From positions 1-64,000 of the forward strand of contig JAEUOU010000002.1 in NCBI GenBank assembly GCA_016790575.1: a DNA stretch of 64,000 nucleotides. Direction: 5' to 3'. Numbering within the stretch: the first letter of the stretch is position 1; each line of letters opens with the position of its first letter. This document shows positions 52,927 to 63,586 of this stretch, in pieces. Under the pieces are notes generated by a model, which worked only from the letters and a program-made list of their open reading frames with translations, was not told the origin of the DNA and made no database searches. This DNA comes from Burkholderiaceae bacterium. Its GTDB lineage: Bacteria > Pseudomonadota > Gammaproteobacteria > Burkholderiales > Burkholderiaceae_C. Made by a program: the position numbers and the translations under genes.

Positions 52927-54783
52927 TCAATCCAGCAGCGACAGGTCGCGTACGGCGCCTTTGTCAGCCGACATCACCAGCTTGGCATAGGCCTTGAGCG
53001 CGGCCGACACCTTGCGTGGCCGGGGCTGGGCGGGCTTCCAGCCCCGCTTGTCCTGCTCCACCCGTCGCGCGGCCAGCTCTTCGTCGGACACCAGGACGTT
53101 GATCGTACGGTTCGGGATGTCGATACGGATGCGGTCACCGGTGCGGACCAGGCCGATCGCACCACCTGCCGCGGCCTCCGGCGAGGCGTGCCCGATCGAC
53201 AGGCCCGACGTGCCGCCAGAGAAGCGCCCATCGGTCAGCAGCGCGCAGGCCTTGCCCAGGCCCTTGGACTTGATGTAGCTGGTGGGATAGAGCATTTCCT
53301 GCATGCCAGGGCCGCCTTTCGGGCCCTCATAACGCACGATCACCACATCGCCCGCCTTGACCTGGTCGTTCAGGATGTGATCGACCGCCTCGTCCTGACT
53401 CTCGACCACGTGGGCGGGACCTTCAAACACCAGCAGGCTGTCGTCCACCCCGGCCGTCTTGACCACACAGCCGTCCAGCGCGATGTTGCCGCGCAGCACC
53501 GCCAGGCCGCCTTCCTGGCTGAAAGCATGCCCGACAGAGCGGATGCAGCCTTCGGCGCGGTCGGTGTCCAGGCTGGGCCAGCGCGCGTTCTGGCTGAAGG
53601 CCACCTGGGTCGGGATACCGCCAGGGCCGGCCATGTAGAAGGTCTTGACGGCATCCGAGGGGTTGCGCGCCACGTCCCATTCATCCAGCGCGTCTTTCAT
53701 CGTCTTGCTGTGCACCGTGGGCACGTCGGTATGCAGGCGTCCGGCGCGATCCAGCTCGCCCAGAATGCCCATGATGCCACCGGCCCGGTGCACGTCTTCA
53801 ATGTGGTACTTGTTGGTATTGGGCGCCACCTTGCACAACTGCGGCACGAGCCTGGACATGCGGTCGATGTCGGCCATGGTGAAGTCGATCTCCGCCTCCT
53901 GCGCAATCGCCAGGATGTGCAAAATGGTGTTGGTTGAACCGCCCATGGCGATATCGAGGGCGATGGCGTTCTCGAACGCCTTGAAACCCATGGACCGCGG
54001 CAGGATGCTGGTGTCGTCCTGCTCGTAATACCGCTGGCACAACTCGACCGCCAGGCGCCCGGCGCGTTTGAACAGCTGCTCCCGGTCGGCATGGGTGGCC
54101 ACCACCGTGCCATTGCCCGGCAACGAGAGGCCCAGCGCTTCGGTCAGGCAGTTCATCGAGTTGGCGGTGAACATGCCGGAGCAGGAGCCACAGGTCGGGC
54201 ACGCGGAACGCTCCACTTCGGCCAAGTCGGCGTCGCTGACCTTGTCGTCGGCGGCCATCACCATGGCGTCGATCAGGTCCAGCTTCTTGAACTCGATGGT
54301 CTGCGTGGCCGGGTTGGCCAGGCGCACCTTGCCGGCCTCCATGGGGCCGCCAGAGACAAACACCACCGGGATGTTCAGGCGCATCGCAGCCATCAGCATG
54401 CCGGGCGTGATCTTGTCGCAGTTGGAGATGCACACCATGGCGTCCGCGCAGTGGGCGTTGACCATGTATTCCACGCTGTCGGCGATGACGTCGCGGCTGG
54501 GCAGCGAATACAGCATGCCGTCGTGGCCCATCGCGATGCCGTCATCGACGGCGATGGTGTTGAACTCCTTGGCCACACCGCCCGCCGCCTCGATTTCGCG
54601 GGCGACCAACTGCCCCAGGTCCTTGAGGTGCACATGACCCGGCACGAACTGGGTGAAGGAGTTGACTACGGCGATGATGGGCTTGCTGAAGTCGCCATCC
54701 TTCATGCCGGTGGCGCGCCACAGCGCACGGGCGCCAGCCATGTTGCGGCCGGCGGTGGAGGTCTTGGAGCGGTATTGGGGCAT
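52927..54783 (-). CDS. ilvD: Dihydroxy-acid dehydratase
   Basis: Branched-chain amino acid synthesis: dehydrates 2,3-dihydroxy-isovalerate and -methylvalerate. 618 residues, the long E. coli-like form. The iron-sulfur and substrate motifs are [36 protein letters not shown] and [10 protein letters not shown], and the C-terminal [14 protein letters not shown]. The ATG at 54783 ([15 protein letters not shown]) is the standard start; a TTG at 54801 is in frame. Confidence 0.97.
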   Translation of the reverse strand: MPQYRSKTSTAGRNMAGARALWRATGMKDGDFSKPIIAVVNSFTQFVPGHVHLKDLGQLVAREIEAAGGVAKEFNTIAVDDGIAMGHDGMLYSLPSRDVIADSVEYMVNAHCADAMVCISNCDKITPGMLMAAMRLNIPVVFVSGGPMEAGKVRLANPATQTIEFKKLDLIDAMVMAADDKVSDADLAEVERSACPTCGSCSGMFTANSMNCLTEALGLSLPGNGTVVATHADREQLFKRAGRLAVELCQRYYEQDDTSILPRSMGFKAFENAIALDIAMGGSTNTILHILAIAQEAEIDFTMADIDRMSRLVPQLCKVAPNTNKYHIEDVHRAGGIMGILGELDRAGRLHTDVPTVHSKTMKDALDEWDVARNPSDAVKTFYMAGPGGIPTQVAFSQNARWPSLDTDRAEGCIRSVGHAFSQEGGLAVLRGNIALDGCVVKTAGVDDSLLVFEGPAHVVESQDEAVDHILNDQVKAGDVVIVRYEGPKGGPGMQEMLYPTSYIKSKGLGKACALLTDGRFSGGTSGLSIGHASPEAAAGGAIGLVRTGDRIRIDIPNRTINVLVSDEELAARRVEQDKRGWKPAQPRPRKVSAALKAYAKLVMSADKGAVRDLSLLD

Positions 54784-54921
54784 GTTCAGGAGCCTTGACA
54801 AGTCCGGGAGGGAAGAAAACGCGCTCGGATTATCGCGCAGCCCTCTTCTTGTCGACGAAGCCCCTCCGACTGAGCGGGCTTCGCCGCGCGGCTTGGCCCG
54901 GCGAAACCGCCCACTGAAATG

Positions 54922-55164
54922 TCAACGACGTTTGCGTGGCGCGATGCCCAGAGATTCGCGCTGCTTCTCGATCCGATCCTGCTTGCGTTTCTCCATGGCT
55001 TCCATCGCCTTGCGTTTGCTGTAGCCTGTGGCGTCGGCCACCGCCCACCAGGCCGCTGCCAGCCCGAAAGGCGTGAGGATCCACGCCCAATGCCAGCCGG
55101 CAACGGGCGCGACCTCCAACACCTTCAGCAACAAAAGTATGACTCCGATACCCAGCAAATACAT
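54922..55164 (-). CDS. Small Trp-rich membrane protein (TIGR04438-like)
   Basis: 80 residues: two hydrophobic helices (MYLLGIGVILLLLKVLEVAP and WHWAWILTPFGLAAAWWAVAD) and a charged tail (YSKRKAMEAMEKRKQDRIEK). This is the layout of the small Trp-rich family widespread in Burkholderiales, whose function is unknown. It is divergent from the cytochrome c gene and 138 bases upstream of ilvD on the same strand. Confidence 0.85.
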   Translation of the reverse strand: MYLLGIGVILLLLKVLEVAPVAGWHWAWILTPFGLAAAWWAVADATGYSKRKAMEAMEKRKQDRIEKQRESLGIAPRKRR

Positions 55165-55270
55165 GGCGGTCTCCGAAGCAGCATCCCCGGGCAAACGTCA
55201 AGTCCACGTCAACCGGCAACACTACAATTGCGTTCAGACTACTGTACCCCAACCCAAAAAGGAAATCACG

Positions 55271-55576
55271 ATGAAACGCGCTCTGTTTGTTCTGGCTGCC
55301 GCTGTCACGGTTGCCACCCCCGTTCTGGCCGACGAAGCTCTGGCCAAGGCCAAAAACTGCATGGCTTGCCACGCGGTTGACAAGAAGCTCGTCGGCCCGG
55401 CTTACAAGGAAGTCGCTGCCAAATACAAGGCCGACAAAACCGCCGCCGACAAGCTGGCTGCCAAGATTGTCAAGGGTGGTTCCGGCGTCTGGGGTGCGGT
55501 GCCGATGCCCGCCAACCCGCAGGTCAGCGAAGCGGAAGCCAAGAAGCTGGCTGCCTGGGTGCTTGCCGCCAAATAA
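55271..55576 (+). CDS. Class I cytochrome c (c551/c552 type)
   Basis: 101-residue periplasmic monoheme cytochrome. Signal peptide to residue 20 (TPVLA/DEA), heme motif C30-M-A-C33-H34, and an axial methionine in AVPMPANPQ. The mature protein is about 81 residues, the size of c551/c552 electron shuttles that can donate to cbb3 oxidase. AAAGGAAA precedes the ATG, and a strong bidirectional terminator follows. Confidence 0.93.
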   Translation: MKRALFVLAAAVTVATPVLADEALAKAKNCMACHAVDKKLVGPAYKEVAAKYKADKTAADKLAAKIVKGGSGVWGAVPMPANPQVSEAEAKKLAAWVLAAK

Positions 55577-55596
55577 TCTGCGCATTCGCACAAAGC

Positions 55597-55622
55597 AAAA
55601 AGCCCGCTTCTGCGGGCTTTTT
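55597..55622. terminator. Bidirectional terminator between cytochrome c and acs
   Basis: An 11-bp perfect stem AAAAAGCCCGC/GCGGGCTTTTT with loop TTCT, flanked by A and T runs. It serves the convergent cytochrome c and acs genes. Confidence 0.9.
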
Positions 55623-55668
55623 CTTTGGCCTGCGCACAGGCCGGCGGGACGAGCCCGCCGCCAGGCTA

Positions 55669-57651
55669 TCAGTAGTTTTCGCCCAGTTGCTCCAGGATCG
55701 CCGGGTTTTCCAGCGTCGAGGTATCCTGCGTGATGGCCTCGTTCTTGGCAATCGAGCGCAGCAGACGGCGCATGATCTTGCCCGAACGGGTTTTGGGCAG
55801 GTTTTCGCCAAAGCGGATGTCTTTGGGCTTGGCGATCGGGCCGATTTCCTTGCCGACATGGTCACGCAGCTGCTTGGCGATCGCCTTGGCTTCGTCCCCG
55901 GTGGGGCGCGGGCGCTTGAGCACCACGAAGGCGCAGATGGCTTCCCCGGTCGTATCGTCCGGGCGACCGACCACCGCCGCTTCAGCCACCAGTTCGGTGC
56001 AGGACACCAAGGCCGATTCGATTTCCATCGTGCCCATGCGGTGCCCGGAAACGTTCAGTACGTCGTCAATGCGGCCCGTGATGGTGAAGTAGCCCGTATT
56101 GACGTCGCGGATGGCACCGTCACCGGCGAGGTAGTACTTACCCTGGAAATCAGCCGGGTAGTAGCTCTTCTTGAAGCGCTCGGGGTCACCCCAGATGGTG
56201 CGAATCATCGAAGGCCACGGCTTCTTGACCACCAGAATACCGCCCTGGCCGTTGGGCACGTCCTTGCCGGTTTCATCCACGATCGCCGCCTGAATACCGG
56301 GGAACGGCAATGTGCACGAACCCGGAATCATCGGTGTGGCACCAGGCAGCGGCGTAATCATGTGGCCGCCGGTCTCAGTCTGCCAGAAGGTGTCGACAAT
56401 CGGGCAACGTCCGCCACCGACATGTTTGTGATACCACTCCCAGGCGGCCGGGTTGATCGGTTCCCCGACCGAGCCCAGCAGGCGCAGGCTGGAAAGGTCG
56501 TAGCTCTTGGGATGCACGGCGTCATTGGACTCGGCAGCCTTGATCAGCGAACGGATGGCGGTGGGCGCGGTGTAGAAAATGCTGACCTTGTGGTCCTGGA
56601 TCATCTTCCAGAAACGGCCGGCATCCGGGTAGGTCGGCACACCTTCGAAAACGATTTCGGTGCCGCCGAGCGCCAGCGGGCCGTAGGTGATGTAGGTGTG
56701 ACCCGTCACCCAGCCGATGTCGGCCGTGCACCAGAACACGTCGTCTGCCTTCAGGTCGAAGGTCCACTTGGTGGTCAGCGCGGCATGCAGTAGATAGCCG
56801 CCGGTGGAATGCTGCACACCTTTGGGTTTGCCTGTGGAGCCCGATGTATAGAGCAGGAACAGGGGATGCTCGGACTCGACCCATTCTGGCTCACAGGTGT
56901 CGGCCTGACCGGCGACTACATCGGCCATCCAGCGGTCACGTCCGGCCGTCATGGCGACTTCGGCGCCGCTGCGCTTGACAACAAGCACATTACCGACCGT
57001 GTCACAGCCGCCCAGCGACAATGCTTCATCGACGATGGATTTCAGCGGCAGCTGCTTGCCGCCACGAATCTGATGGTCGGCCGTGATGACCGCCTTGGCG
57101 CCGGTATCTTCAATCCGGTCACGCAGGGACTGCGCCGAGAATCCGCCGAAAACCACCGAGTGTGTCGCGCCGATACGGGCGCAGGCCTGCATCGCTGCCA
57201 CACCGTCAATCGACATCGAGATGTAGATGATGACGCGGTCGCCTTTGCCGATACCAATGGAGCGGAGACCGTTGGCAATCTGGCAGGTCTTGGCCAGCAG
57301 GTCCTTGTAGCTGATCTTCGTCACTTCGCCGCCGTCGGCTTCGAAAATCAGGGCGGTCTTGTCACCCAGGCCGCGTTCGACATTGCGGTCCAGGCAGTTG
57401 TAGGAGGCGTTCAGGCGTCCGTCGGCAAACCACTTGAAGAACGGCGCGTTACTGTCGTCCAGAACCTGCGTGAACGGCGTTTTCCAGCTGATCAGTTCAC
57501 GGGCGAGGCGAGCCCAGTAGCCTTCGTAATCCGTTTCGGCTTCCTTGCACAGGGCATGGTAGGCATCCATGCCGGAAACCGTCGCATTCTTGACAAACGC
57601 TTCGCTGGGCAGATAGAAATTTGCGGCGCCTTCACCGGATGTTGCACTCAT
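55669..57651 (-). CDS. acs: Acetyl-coenzyme A synthetase
   Basis: AMP-forming ligase making acetyl-CoA from acetate. 660 residues. Signatures: [35 protein letters not shown], and the acetylatable lysine in [15 protein letters not shown] near the C-terminus. The ATG at 57651 gives the usual N-terminus ([15 protein letters not shown]). It is divergent from the UPF0114 gene. Confidence 0.97.
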   Translation of the reverse strand: MSATSGEGAANFYLPSEAFVKNATVSGMDAYHALCKEAETDYEGYWARLARELISWKTPFTQVLDDSNAPFFKWFADGRLNASYNCLDRNVERGLGDKTALIFEADGGEVTKISYKDLLAKTCQIANGLRSIGIGKGDRVIIYISMSIDGVAAMQACARIGATHSVVFGGFSAQSLRDRIEDTGAKAVITADHQIRGGKQLPLKSIVDEALSLGGCDTVGNVLVVKRSGAEVAMTAGRDRWMADVVAGQADTCEPEWVESEHPLFLLYTSGSTGKPKGVQHSTGGYLLHAALTTKWTFDLKADDVFWCTADIGWVTGHTYITYGPLALGGTEIVFEGVPTYPDAGRFWKMIQDHKVSIFYTAPTAIRSLIKAAESNDAVHPKSYDLSSLRLLGSVGEPINPAAWEWYHKHVGGGRCPIVDTFWQTETGGHMITPLPGATPMIPGSCTLPFPGIQAAIVDETGKDVPNGQGGILVVKKPWPSMIRTIWGDPERFKKSYYPADFQGKYYLAGDGAIRDVNTGYFTITGRIDDVLNVSGHRMGTMEIESALVSCTELVAEAAVVGRPDDTTGEAICAFVVLKRPRPTGDEAKAIAKQLRDHVGKEIGPIAKPKDIRFGENLPKTRSGKIMRRLLRSIAKNEAITQDTSTLENPAILEQLGENY

Positions 57652-57815
57652 TGGAATCTCCTCAGGTAGATGGGTGGCGGATAAGAACCCGTGAACTGTC
57701 GTTTCCAGCTCTTACAAACTACTGACTGTCGGCCAGATTACAAATCGATGATATCGGGAACGGCGTCACGGCCCAGCCCTACAATCGCCCACCCGTTCAC
57801 CACCCCCAACCACCC

Positions 57816-58421
57816 ATGCGTCCTTCCGATAACGGCAACAACTCCCCTTTGCGCCCGCTCCCGAATCTGATTTTTGCCAGTCGTTGGCTGCAGTTGCCGC
57901 TCTATCTGGGTTTGATTCTTGCCCAGGCGGTTTACGTTTTCCATTTCTGGGTAGAGCTGGTCCACCTTCTGGAGGCCGTTTTCGGCAGCCAGAAGGCCTT
58001 GCAGGCGTTGATCACCAGCATCGGCTACAAATCCGACGTACAGATTTCAGCATTGAACGAGACCATCATCATGCTGGTCGTGCTGGCACTGATCGATGTC
58101 GTGATGATCTCCAATCTGTTGATCATGGTCATCGTCGGCGGCTACGAGACCTTCGTCAGCCGCATGAATCTGGAAGGCCACCCGGATCAGCCGGAATGGC
58201 TCAGTCATGTCAACGCCTCGGTTCTCAAGGTCAAACTCGCGACGGCAATTATCGGCATCAGCTCGATCCATTTGCTCAAGACCTTCATCAATGCCGCCAA
58301 CTACGACCTGAAAGTGCTGATGTGGCAAACGATCATCCATATCGTGTTCCTGCTCAGTGCGCTCGCCATCGCAATGACCGACCGTTTGATGTCGGCGCCG
58401 TCCGGGTCGAAATCGCACTGA
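57816..58421 (+). CDS. UPF0114/YqhA family membrane protein (TIGR00645)
   Basis: 201-residue protein with four hydrophobic helices and conserved segments [39 protein letters not shown] and [11 protein letters not shown]. The family is conserved in proteobacteria without an established function. It stands between acs (divergent) and the fumarase gene, 115 bases upstream of the latter. Confidence 0.88.
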   Translation: MRPSDNGNNSPLRPLPNLIFASRWLQLPLYLGLILAQAVYVFHFWVELVHLLEAVFGSQKALQALITSIGYKSDVQISALNETIIMLVVLALIDVVMISNLLIMVIVGGYETFVSRMNLEGHPDQPEWLSHVNASVLKVKLATAIIGISSIHLLKTFINAANYDLKVLMWQTIIHIVFLLSALAIAMTDRLMSAPSGSKSH

Positions 58422-58536
58422 CCACGGTACGGCCCCAGTCCCGCCGTCCGGCTCCATAACCGGTCCTGCGCGTCAGGTCCGGGTCATCCGCGCTGTCAAA
58501 ATAGCGGCCTCTCCACACGCCCAGCCTGCAAGTACC

Positions 58537-60090
58537 ATGACCACGACCATCCAGCAAGCCGACCTGATCGAGTCCATCGCGGCCGCCCTCCAGTACATCA
58601 GCTACTACCACCCGGCGGACTACATCGCACATCTGTCGCGCGCCTGGGCCCAGGAACAGAGTCCGGCCGCCAAGGATGCGATGGCGCAGATACTGACCAA
58701 CAGCAAGATGAGCGCCATCGGTCACCGCCCGATCTGCCAGGACACCGGCATTGTCAACGTGTTCCTGAAAGTCGGCATGGATGTGCGCTGGGAAGGCTTT
58801 ACCGGAAGCCTGGACGACGCCATCAACGAAGGTGTGCGCCGCGGATACAACTACGCCGAGAACATGCTCCGCGCCAGTGTGGTCGACGATCCACAATTTG
58901 CGCGCAAGAACACCAAGGACAACACCCCGGCCGTGATCTTCACGGAGATCGTTGCCGGCAACACGGTGGACGTCACCGTCGCGGCCAAAGGCGGCGGCTC
59001 GGAGAACAAATCCAAGATGATCATGATGAACCCGAGCGACAACCTGGTTGATTGGGTACTCAAGACCGTGCCGACCATGGGTGCAGGATGGTGCCCGCCG
59101 GGAATGCTGGGCATCGGGATCGGCGGAACGATGGAAAAGGCGGCGTTGCTGGCCAAGGAAAGTCTGATGGACGAGCTCGACATGTACGAGCTTCAAGGCA
59201 AAGCGGCGCGCGGCGAGAAGCTGTCTCAGGTCGAAGAGCTCCGTCTGGAACTGCACGAGAAGGTCAACGCACTGGGCATCGGCGCGCAGGGCCTCGGAGG
59301 CCTGACCACGGTACTGGACGTCAAGATCAAGATGTACCCGACCCATGCGGCCAGCAAACCTGTGGCAATGATTCCCAACTGCGCCGCGACCCGGCATGCC
59401 CATTTCGTGATGGACGGCTCCGGCCCCGTGTATCTGGATCCGCCCAGCCTGGATCTCTGGCCCAAGGTCGACTGGGCGCCGAATACGGAAACCAGCAAAC
59501 GTGTCGATCTGAATACGCTGACCAAAGAAGAAGTGGCCAGCTGGAAGCCGGGTCAGACCCTTCTGCTCAATGGCAAGATGCTGACCGGCCGTGACGCCGC
59601 GCACAAACGCATCCAGGACATGCTGGCCAAGGGCGAAGCCCTGCCGGTCGACTTCACCAACCGGGTGATCTACTACGTGGGGCCGGTCGATCCGGTCCGC
59701 GACGAGGTGGTTGGTCCGGCCGGACCAACCACCGCAACCCGCATGGACAAGTTCACCGACATGATGCTGGCAAAAACCGGTCTGATTGCCATGGTCGGCA
59801 AAGCCGAGCGGGGTCCGGTAGCCATTGAAGCGATCAAGAACCACCGGTCGGCCTACCTGATGGCGGTCGGGGGAGCCGCTTACCTGGTGTCCAAGGCCAT
59901 CAAAGGTGCCAAGGTCGTTGGTTTTGCCGATCTGGGCATGGAGGCAATCTACGAGTTCGATGTTGTCGACATGCCGGTGACGGTGGCCGTCGATGCCGGT
60001 GGCACAAGCGCCCATATCACCGGCCCCGCCGATTGGCAGCGGCGCATTGCCACCGGGGAATTCAAGGGTATTGCCGTCGCCACGTCCTGA
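58537..60090 (+). CDS. Fumarate hydratase, class I (iron-sulfur)
   Basis: 517-residue oxygen-sensitive [4Fe-4S] fumarase of the FumA/FumB type. Cluster cysteines lie in RPICQDTGIVNVFLKVG, MGAGWCPPGMLGIGIGG and PNCAATRHAHF. The C-terminal beta domain has NRVIYYVGPVDP and GPTTATRMDKF. It hydrates fumarate to malate in the TCA cycle. Length and domain order fit a fused alpha-beta class I enzyme. Confidence 0.95.
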   Translation: MTTTIQQADLIESIAAALQYISYYHPADYIAHLSRAWAQEQSPAAKDAMAQILTNSKMSAIGHRPICQDTGIVNVFLKVGMDVRWEGFTGSLDDAINEGVRRGYNYAENMLRASVVDDPQFARKNTKDNTPAVIFTEIVAGNTVDVTVAAKGGGSENKSKMIMMNPSDNLVDWVLKTVPTMGAGWCPPGMLGIGIGGTMEKAALLAKESLMDELDMYELQGKAARGEKLSQVEELRLELHEKVNALGIGAQGLGGLTTVLDVKIKMYPTHAASKPVAMIPNCAATRHAHFVMDGSGPVYLDPPSLDLWPKVDWAPNTETSKRVDLNTLTKEEVASWKPGQTLLLNGKMLTGRDAAHKRIQDMLAKGEALPVDFTNRVIYYVGPVDPVRDEVVGPAGPTTATRMDKFTDMMLAKTGLIAMVGKAERGPVAIEAIKNHRSAYLMAVGGAAYLVSKAIKGAKVVGFADLGMEAIYEFDVVDMPVTVAVDAGGTSAHITGPADWQRRIATGEFKGIAVATS

Positions 60091-60118
60091 CGTGGTGTTG
60101 GCCCGGCAGCGCACCCCC

Positions 60119-60970
60119 ATGGATCACCGTCCGGTCGGCGTCTTTGACAGCGGCATCGGCGGACTGAGCATCTTGCAGGCGCTGCGCGCGGAGCTTCCGG
60201 CCGAGCCTTTTGTCTACGTCGCCGACAGCGGGCACGCGCCCTACGGCGAGCGCGATGACACCCATGTCATCGCTCGTACCGAGTCCATCCTGACGTACCT
60301 GCGCCGCCACCATCACATCAAGGCCCTGGTCGTGGCGTGCAACACGGCGACGGCGGCGGCCATTGCGGGGCTGCGGCGCCAGCATGGCGATATGGCATTG
60401 GTCGGCGTGGAACCGGCCCTCAAACCGGCACGGTCGCTGACCACCACAGGAGTGATCGGGGTGCTGGCTACGCAAGGAACACTGGCCAGCGAGAAGTTCA
60501 ACCGGCTGCTGGCGGCGTTGGAAGGCCCGGTCCGGTTTCGGCTTCAACCCTGCAATGGCCTGGCCGAAGCGATCGAACAGGCCACCGTCACGACCGATAA
60601 CGAAAAAACCATAGCACTTATCGACCGATATACAACGGGTATTGGCCCTTTTGGCACAAAACCGGGTGAAATCGACACCGTGGTCCTGGGTTGTACCCAC
60701 TACCCCTTGGTCGCCGACATCATTCAGGCCGCCGTCGGCCCTGGCGTGCGTCTGCTGGAGCCGGGTCGCCCTGTCGCCCGTCAGTTGCGTCGGCTTCTGG
60801 AAGAGTCCGGCTCCCTCCATCCAGCAAGGCCCCACGGTCAGCCGGGCAGTGCCTCATTCCTCAGCACAGGCGAGCCCTCCCTGCTTGCGCGAGCCGCGCA
60901 ACAGTGGTTAGGACTCGGTTCTGCTTCGGTTCAATACACCCCGATTGGCACAGCCCCCGCCAAGAACTGA
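60119..60970 (+). CDS. murI: Glutamate racemase
   Basis: Makes D-glutamate for peptidoglycan. 283 residues. The N-terminal GVFDSGIGGLSIL and the two catalytic cysteines, C74 in VVACNTATAAA and C192 in VLGCTHYPL, are intact. Residues about 161-182 (EKTIALIDRYTTGIGPFGTK), between the two halves, are encoded by diverged dispersed element copy H in frame. The start lies 28 bases after the fumarase stop. Confidence 0.95.
   Translation: MDHRPVGVFDSGIGGLSILQALRAELPAEPFVYVADSGHAPYGERDDTHVIARTESILTYLRRHHHIKALVVACNTATAAAIAGLRRQHGDMALVGVEPALKPARSLTTTGVIGVLATQGTLASEKFNRLLAALEGPVRFRLQPCNGLAEAIEQATVTTDNEKTIALIDRYTTGIGPFGTKPGEIDTVVLGCTHYPLVADIIQAAVGPGVRLLEPGRPVARQLRRLLEESGSLHPARPHGQPGSASFLSTGEPSLLARAAQQWLGLGSASVQYTPIGTAPAKN
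60599..60663 (+). repeat. Dispersed palindromic element, copy H, inside murI
   Basis: The most diverged copy, sense-oriented inside murI: TAGC-N7-GACC, ten changed bases, then GGGTATTGGCCCTTTTGG. The exact register of the three conserved blocks supports common origin, although the hairpin arms are lost. Protein-level conservation of this stretch in other MurI proteins would be an alternative explanation. Confidence 0.55.
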
Positions 60971-60993
60971 CAGCACTCGGGACACCGCGCGGA

Positions 60994-61545
60994 TCAATCC
61001 GCCTTGCTGCTCGCTGGCACGCCCTCGGGCCACGCTCGCCAAAGTGGGCCGCCGCCTGCCGCCAGGTGCGTCAGGTACAGGCGAACATCCAGCTCGATCT
61101 GGTGATAGTCAGGCTCCATGTGGGCACAAAGCTGGTAAAAGGCCCGGTCGTGGTCCGGATGCCGCAGGTGCGCCAGCTCGTGCACCACGATCATCGACAG
61201 AAAAGGCAGCGGGGCATCACGAAAAAGCGCTGCGATACGAATGTCGTGCCGCGCCTTGAGCTGGGCACCGTGGACCTTCGTGGACCGAACGTGCAAGCCC
61301 AAAGCCTGATATGCCAATTGCACCTTGCTGTCGTAGACCACTTTTGCGATGCGACCGGCGGAGCGCAGGTGCCTTGCCCGGACTTGCTCGACAAAATCGT
61401 ACAGCTGCCGGTCAGAACGCAGGCCATGGGCATGCGGGTAGCGGTCCAACAGACGACTGGACAGGCCATCTGGCTGGCTCAAGAGCGATTCAACCTGTCG
61501 GAACAGTTCCGGAGGATAGCCTGACAACGCCGACAGATCAGGCAT
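60994..61545 (-). CDS. YgjP-like metallopeptidase domain protein
   Basis: 183 residues. The zinc motif HELAHLRHPDHDRAFY (H-E-x2-H with a downstream His) places it in the YgjP/DUF45 M48-like group. The N-terminal half (YDFVEQVRARHLRSAGRIAK) is typical of the short beta form. The activity is unproven. The ATG at 61545 overlaps the end of the MFS gene by eight bases, so the two are probably cotranscribed. Confidence 0.85.
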   Translation of the reverse strand: MPDLSALSGYPPELFRQVESLLSQPDGLSSRLLDRYPHAHGLRSDRQLYDFVEQVRARHLRSAGRIAKVVYDSKVQLAYQALGLHVRSTKVHGAQLKARHDIRIAALFRDAPLPFLSMIVVHELAHLRHPDHDRAFYQLCAHMEPDYHQIELDVRLYLTHLAAGGGPLWRAWPEGVPASSKAD

Positions 61546-62851
61546 CCGATGGATCGGCCAGTGCTGCGGCGCGGCCGCGCTCAATCTGGATCGGGATCAG
61601 CAAGACGAGACCGATCACAAACAAGGCTGCCGTGGAAGCAATCGCCAGCCGCTGGTTTCCGCCAGTTCCCCAGGTGATCAGCCCGTACGCCAAGGGCCCG
61701 ATGATGCTCGCCAGCCGGGTTGCGAAGGTCCACAAGCCGTAGAACTCGGCCAGTTGGCGGGGTGGCGCCAGCAGGCCGGCCAGCGCTCGGCCGCAGGATT
61801 GGCTGGAGCCCATGCTGATGCCCGCAATGGCTGCAGCCCACCAGAAGCCCGCCTTGGTCGTGGTCGCAGCGGCCAGAAAACAGGTCGCGGCCCAGGCGAC
61901 CAGAGTGATCGCCAGGGTCCGCTTGTGACCCAGCAGGTCCTGAAGGTAGCCAAAGGCGAATGCCCCGAGCGCCGCGGCAATGTTGAGCACGAAAATAAGC
62001 ACCATCGTTTCCTGCTGCTGGAAACCGATCACCTGCTCCGCATAGATGGCAGCAAGCGTGATCGCGACGGCCACCCCTCCTTGATAGGCGGTCGCGCAGG
62101 CCAGCAGCCAAGCAAAATCAGGATAGTGACGCAATTGCCGAAACGTCCCGCGCAACTGGCGAAGGGCGGCGCGAAGGCCCTTGTCGCCATCGGCTCGCGG
62201 ACTCGGGGTGGCTCGCTCCCTGAGCCAACGAAAAGTCACCAGCGATGCCAGGCCATAGATGGCGGCAGTGATCAGCATGGTCACCGGAACAAACATCGCG
62301 GCAGGTTGTCCCTGTCCTTGCGCCCAGATTACGTAGGCCAGTGAAAGGCCCAAGGCCAACATTCCCCCAAGGTAGCCAAAACTCCAGCCCCAGCCGCTGA
62401 CCCGGCCTAAGGCATCCGCGCGAGCAAGCTCCGGAAGAAAGGCGGCCGAAACAGATTCCCCATAGGAGAAAAAGAGGTTGGAAGCAATGATCAACACCAC
62501 AGCAAGCCAGACATCGCCCGGCTGCACCCCGCCTAACGCCGCGGTTGAAACCACACAACCGGCCGTGACCATCATCAGAAGTGGCTTCTTTTTGGCCCGT
62601 TCGTCCGCCCAGGCCCCCAGGCCAGGCATGGTCAACATCACCAGGGCATACGAGACACTCAACGCAGCCGACCACGCAAGGGGCCCCCAATCAGCCTTGC
62701 CAGCGACAGCACCGGCAAAGTACGCCGAAAAGACAGCCGTGAGAACAACGGTGGTGTACCCGGAGTTCGCAAAGTCGTACATCGCCCAGGCAAACACTTC
62801 ACGGCGTTGCACACCGGGATTGAGGGACTCTTCGCTTGCGAGGGAAGCCAT
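61538..62851 (-). CDS. Major facilitator superfamily permease, UMF1-like
   Basis: 437-residue inner-membrane transporter with about twelve helices. The opening FAWAMYDFANSGYTTVV is characteristic of the UMF1/Atg22-like MFS group, and DERAKKKPLLM is the loop 2-3 motif. Substrates of this group include amino acids or are unknown. GGAGACAGC precedes the ATG at 62851. Confidence 0.87.
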   Translation of the reverse strand: MASLASEESLNPGVQRREVFAWAMYDFANSGYTTVVLTAVFSAYFAGAVAGKADWGPLAWSAALSVSYALVMLTMPGLGAWADERAKKKPLLMMVTAGCVVSTAALGGVQPGDVWLAVVLIIASNLFFSYGESVSAAFLPELARADALGRVSGWGWSFGYLGGMLALGLSLAYVIWAQGQGQPAAMFVPVTMLITAAIYGLASLVTFRWLRERATPSPRADGDKGLRAALRQLRGTFRQLRHYPDFAWLLACATAYQGGVAVAITLAAIYAEQVIGFQQQETMVLIFVLNIAAALGAFAFGYLQDLLGHKRTLAITLVAWAATCFLAAATTTKAGFWWAAAIAGISMGSSQSCGRALAGLLAPPRQLAEFYGLWTFATRLASIIGPLAYGLITWGTGGNQRLAIASTAALFVIGLVLLIPIQIERGRAAALADPSDA

Positions 62852-62933
62852 GCTGTCTCCTGACCCTTGCGCCCCTTGACCTACCAATGCCAAATCACCC
62901 GGTCAGGAGCAACCGCCCGGTCGATACGTTCTT

Positions 62934-63572
62934 TCAGTGCAGATGGCGCGGACGCCGGCCACCACCACCTCCGTGACCGCCGGAGCCAGTCCCACCACCC
63001 CCGCTGCGGGGAGGTTTGCCCAACTCCAGCGAAGTGACCAAAGCATCAAACCGCTGGTTGAACAAACGGTCGATTTCGCCGACAACGCCGCCGAGTTCGC
63101 TCGCATCGAAATGGCGCTCCATCAGGCTGATGACGTCTTGGACCAGGAGATCGCGCTGCGCCTGCATGATGGCCGCCGGCGTGGGACCGACAAACAGCAG
63201 GACAAAATCGTCGCGGGCTTCTTCCTCCGCCGACTCGTCTTCCTCATCGAACTCGGTATCGTAAAAGGTCACCTCGATCGCGGCACCGGTTTCGGTCAGG
63301 TCATTGAGCGCCATACACATTTCGTCGAGAACCTGGCGGAAATCCTCGTCACCGGACACCGTCCAGCAAATCTGCAGGACATGGTTTTGCGGATCGAAAC
63401 GTATGCCCGGTTCTTCCTCGTAGGCACTGGCAGCACCATCGGCCAGAGAGCGAGCACCCGCGTACTTCCACAGGGGCTTGAGGGCATCCTGAATCGCGTC
63501 GTACCCGACATCGGCGCGCAGGCGGATGTCCCCGTGAACATGGATTTCGAAAGGGGCGTCGTAGCTGCTCAT
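62934..63572 (-). CDS. Acidic protein with Gly-rich basic tail (DUF6806-like)
   Basis: 212-residue cytoplasmic protein. The body (FEIHVHGDIRLRADVGYD, WKYAGARSLADGAASAYEEE) is alpha/beta with a highly acidic loop (DTEFDEEDESAEEEARDDF). The C-terminal 20 residues are glycine-rich and end RRPRHLH. It resembles a conserved Burkholderiales family I recall as DUF6806, with no known function. It begins 15 bases from the tRNA-Leu gene on the same strand and may be transcribed with it. Confidence 0.75.
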   Translation of the reverse strand: MSSYDAPFEIHVHGDIRLRADVGYDAIQDALKPLWKYAGARSLADGAASAYEEEPGIRFDPQNHVLQICWTVSGDEDFRQVLDEMCMALNDLTETGAAIEVTFYDTEFDEEDESAEEEARDDFVLLFVGPTPAAIMQAQRDLLVQDVISLMERHFDASELGGVVGEIDRLFNQRFDALVTSLELGKPPRSGGGGTGSGGHGGGGGRRPRHLH

Positions 63573-63586
63573 GATGGGGTTCCTTC

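Noticed and set aside
54856-54883. 8-bp inverted repeat CGAAGCCC/GGGCTTCG after the small Trp-rich gene
   Set aside because: No T run follows on either strand, so I did not call a terminator; it may be incidental in GC-rich DNA.
55140-55165. GCTGGGTATCGG-like match resembling the dispersed element
   Set aside because: The GACC block is four bases out of register and TAGC is absent. The match is explained by the start of the small Trp-rich protein (MYLLGIG).
58354-60120. 588-codon open frame on the minus strand
   Set aside because: Antisense to the class I fumarase, which has intact cluster cysteines.
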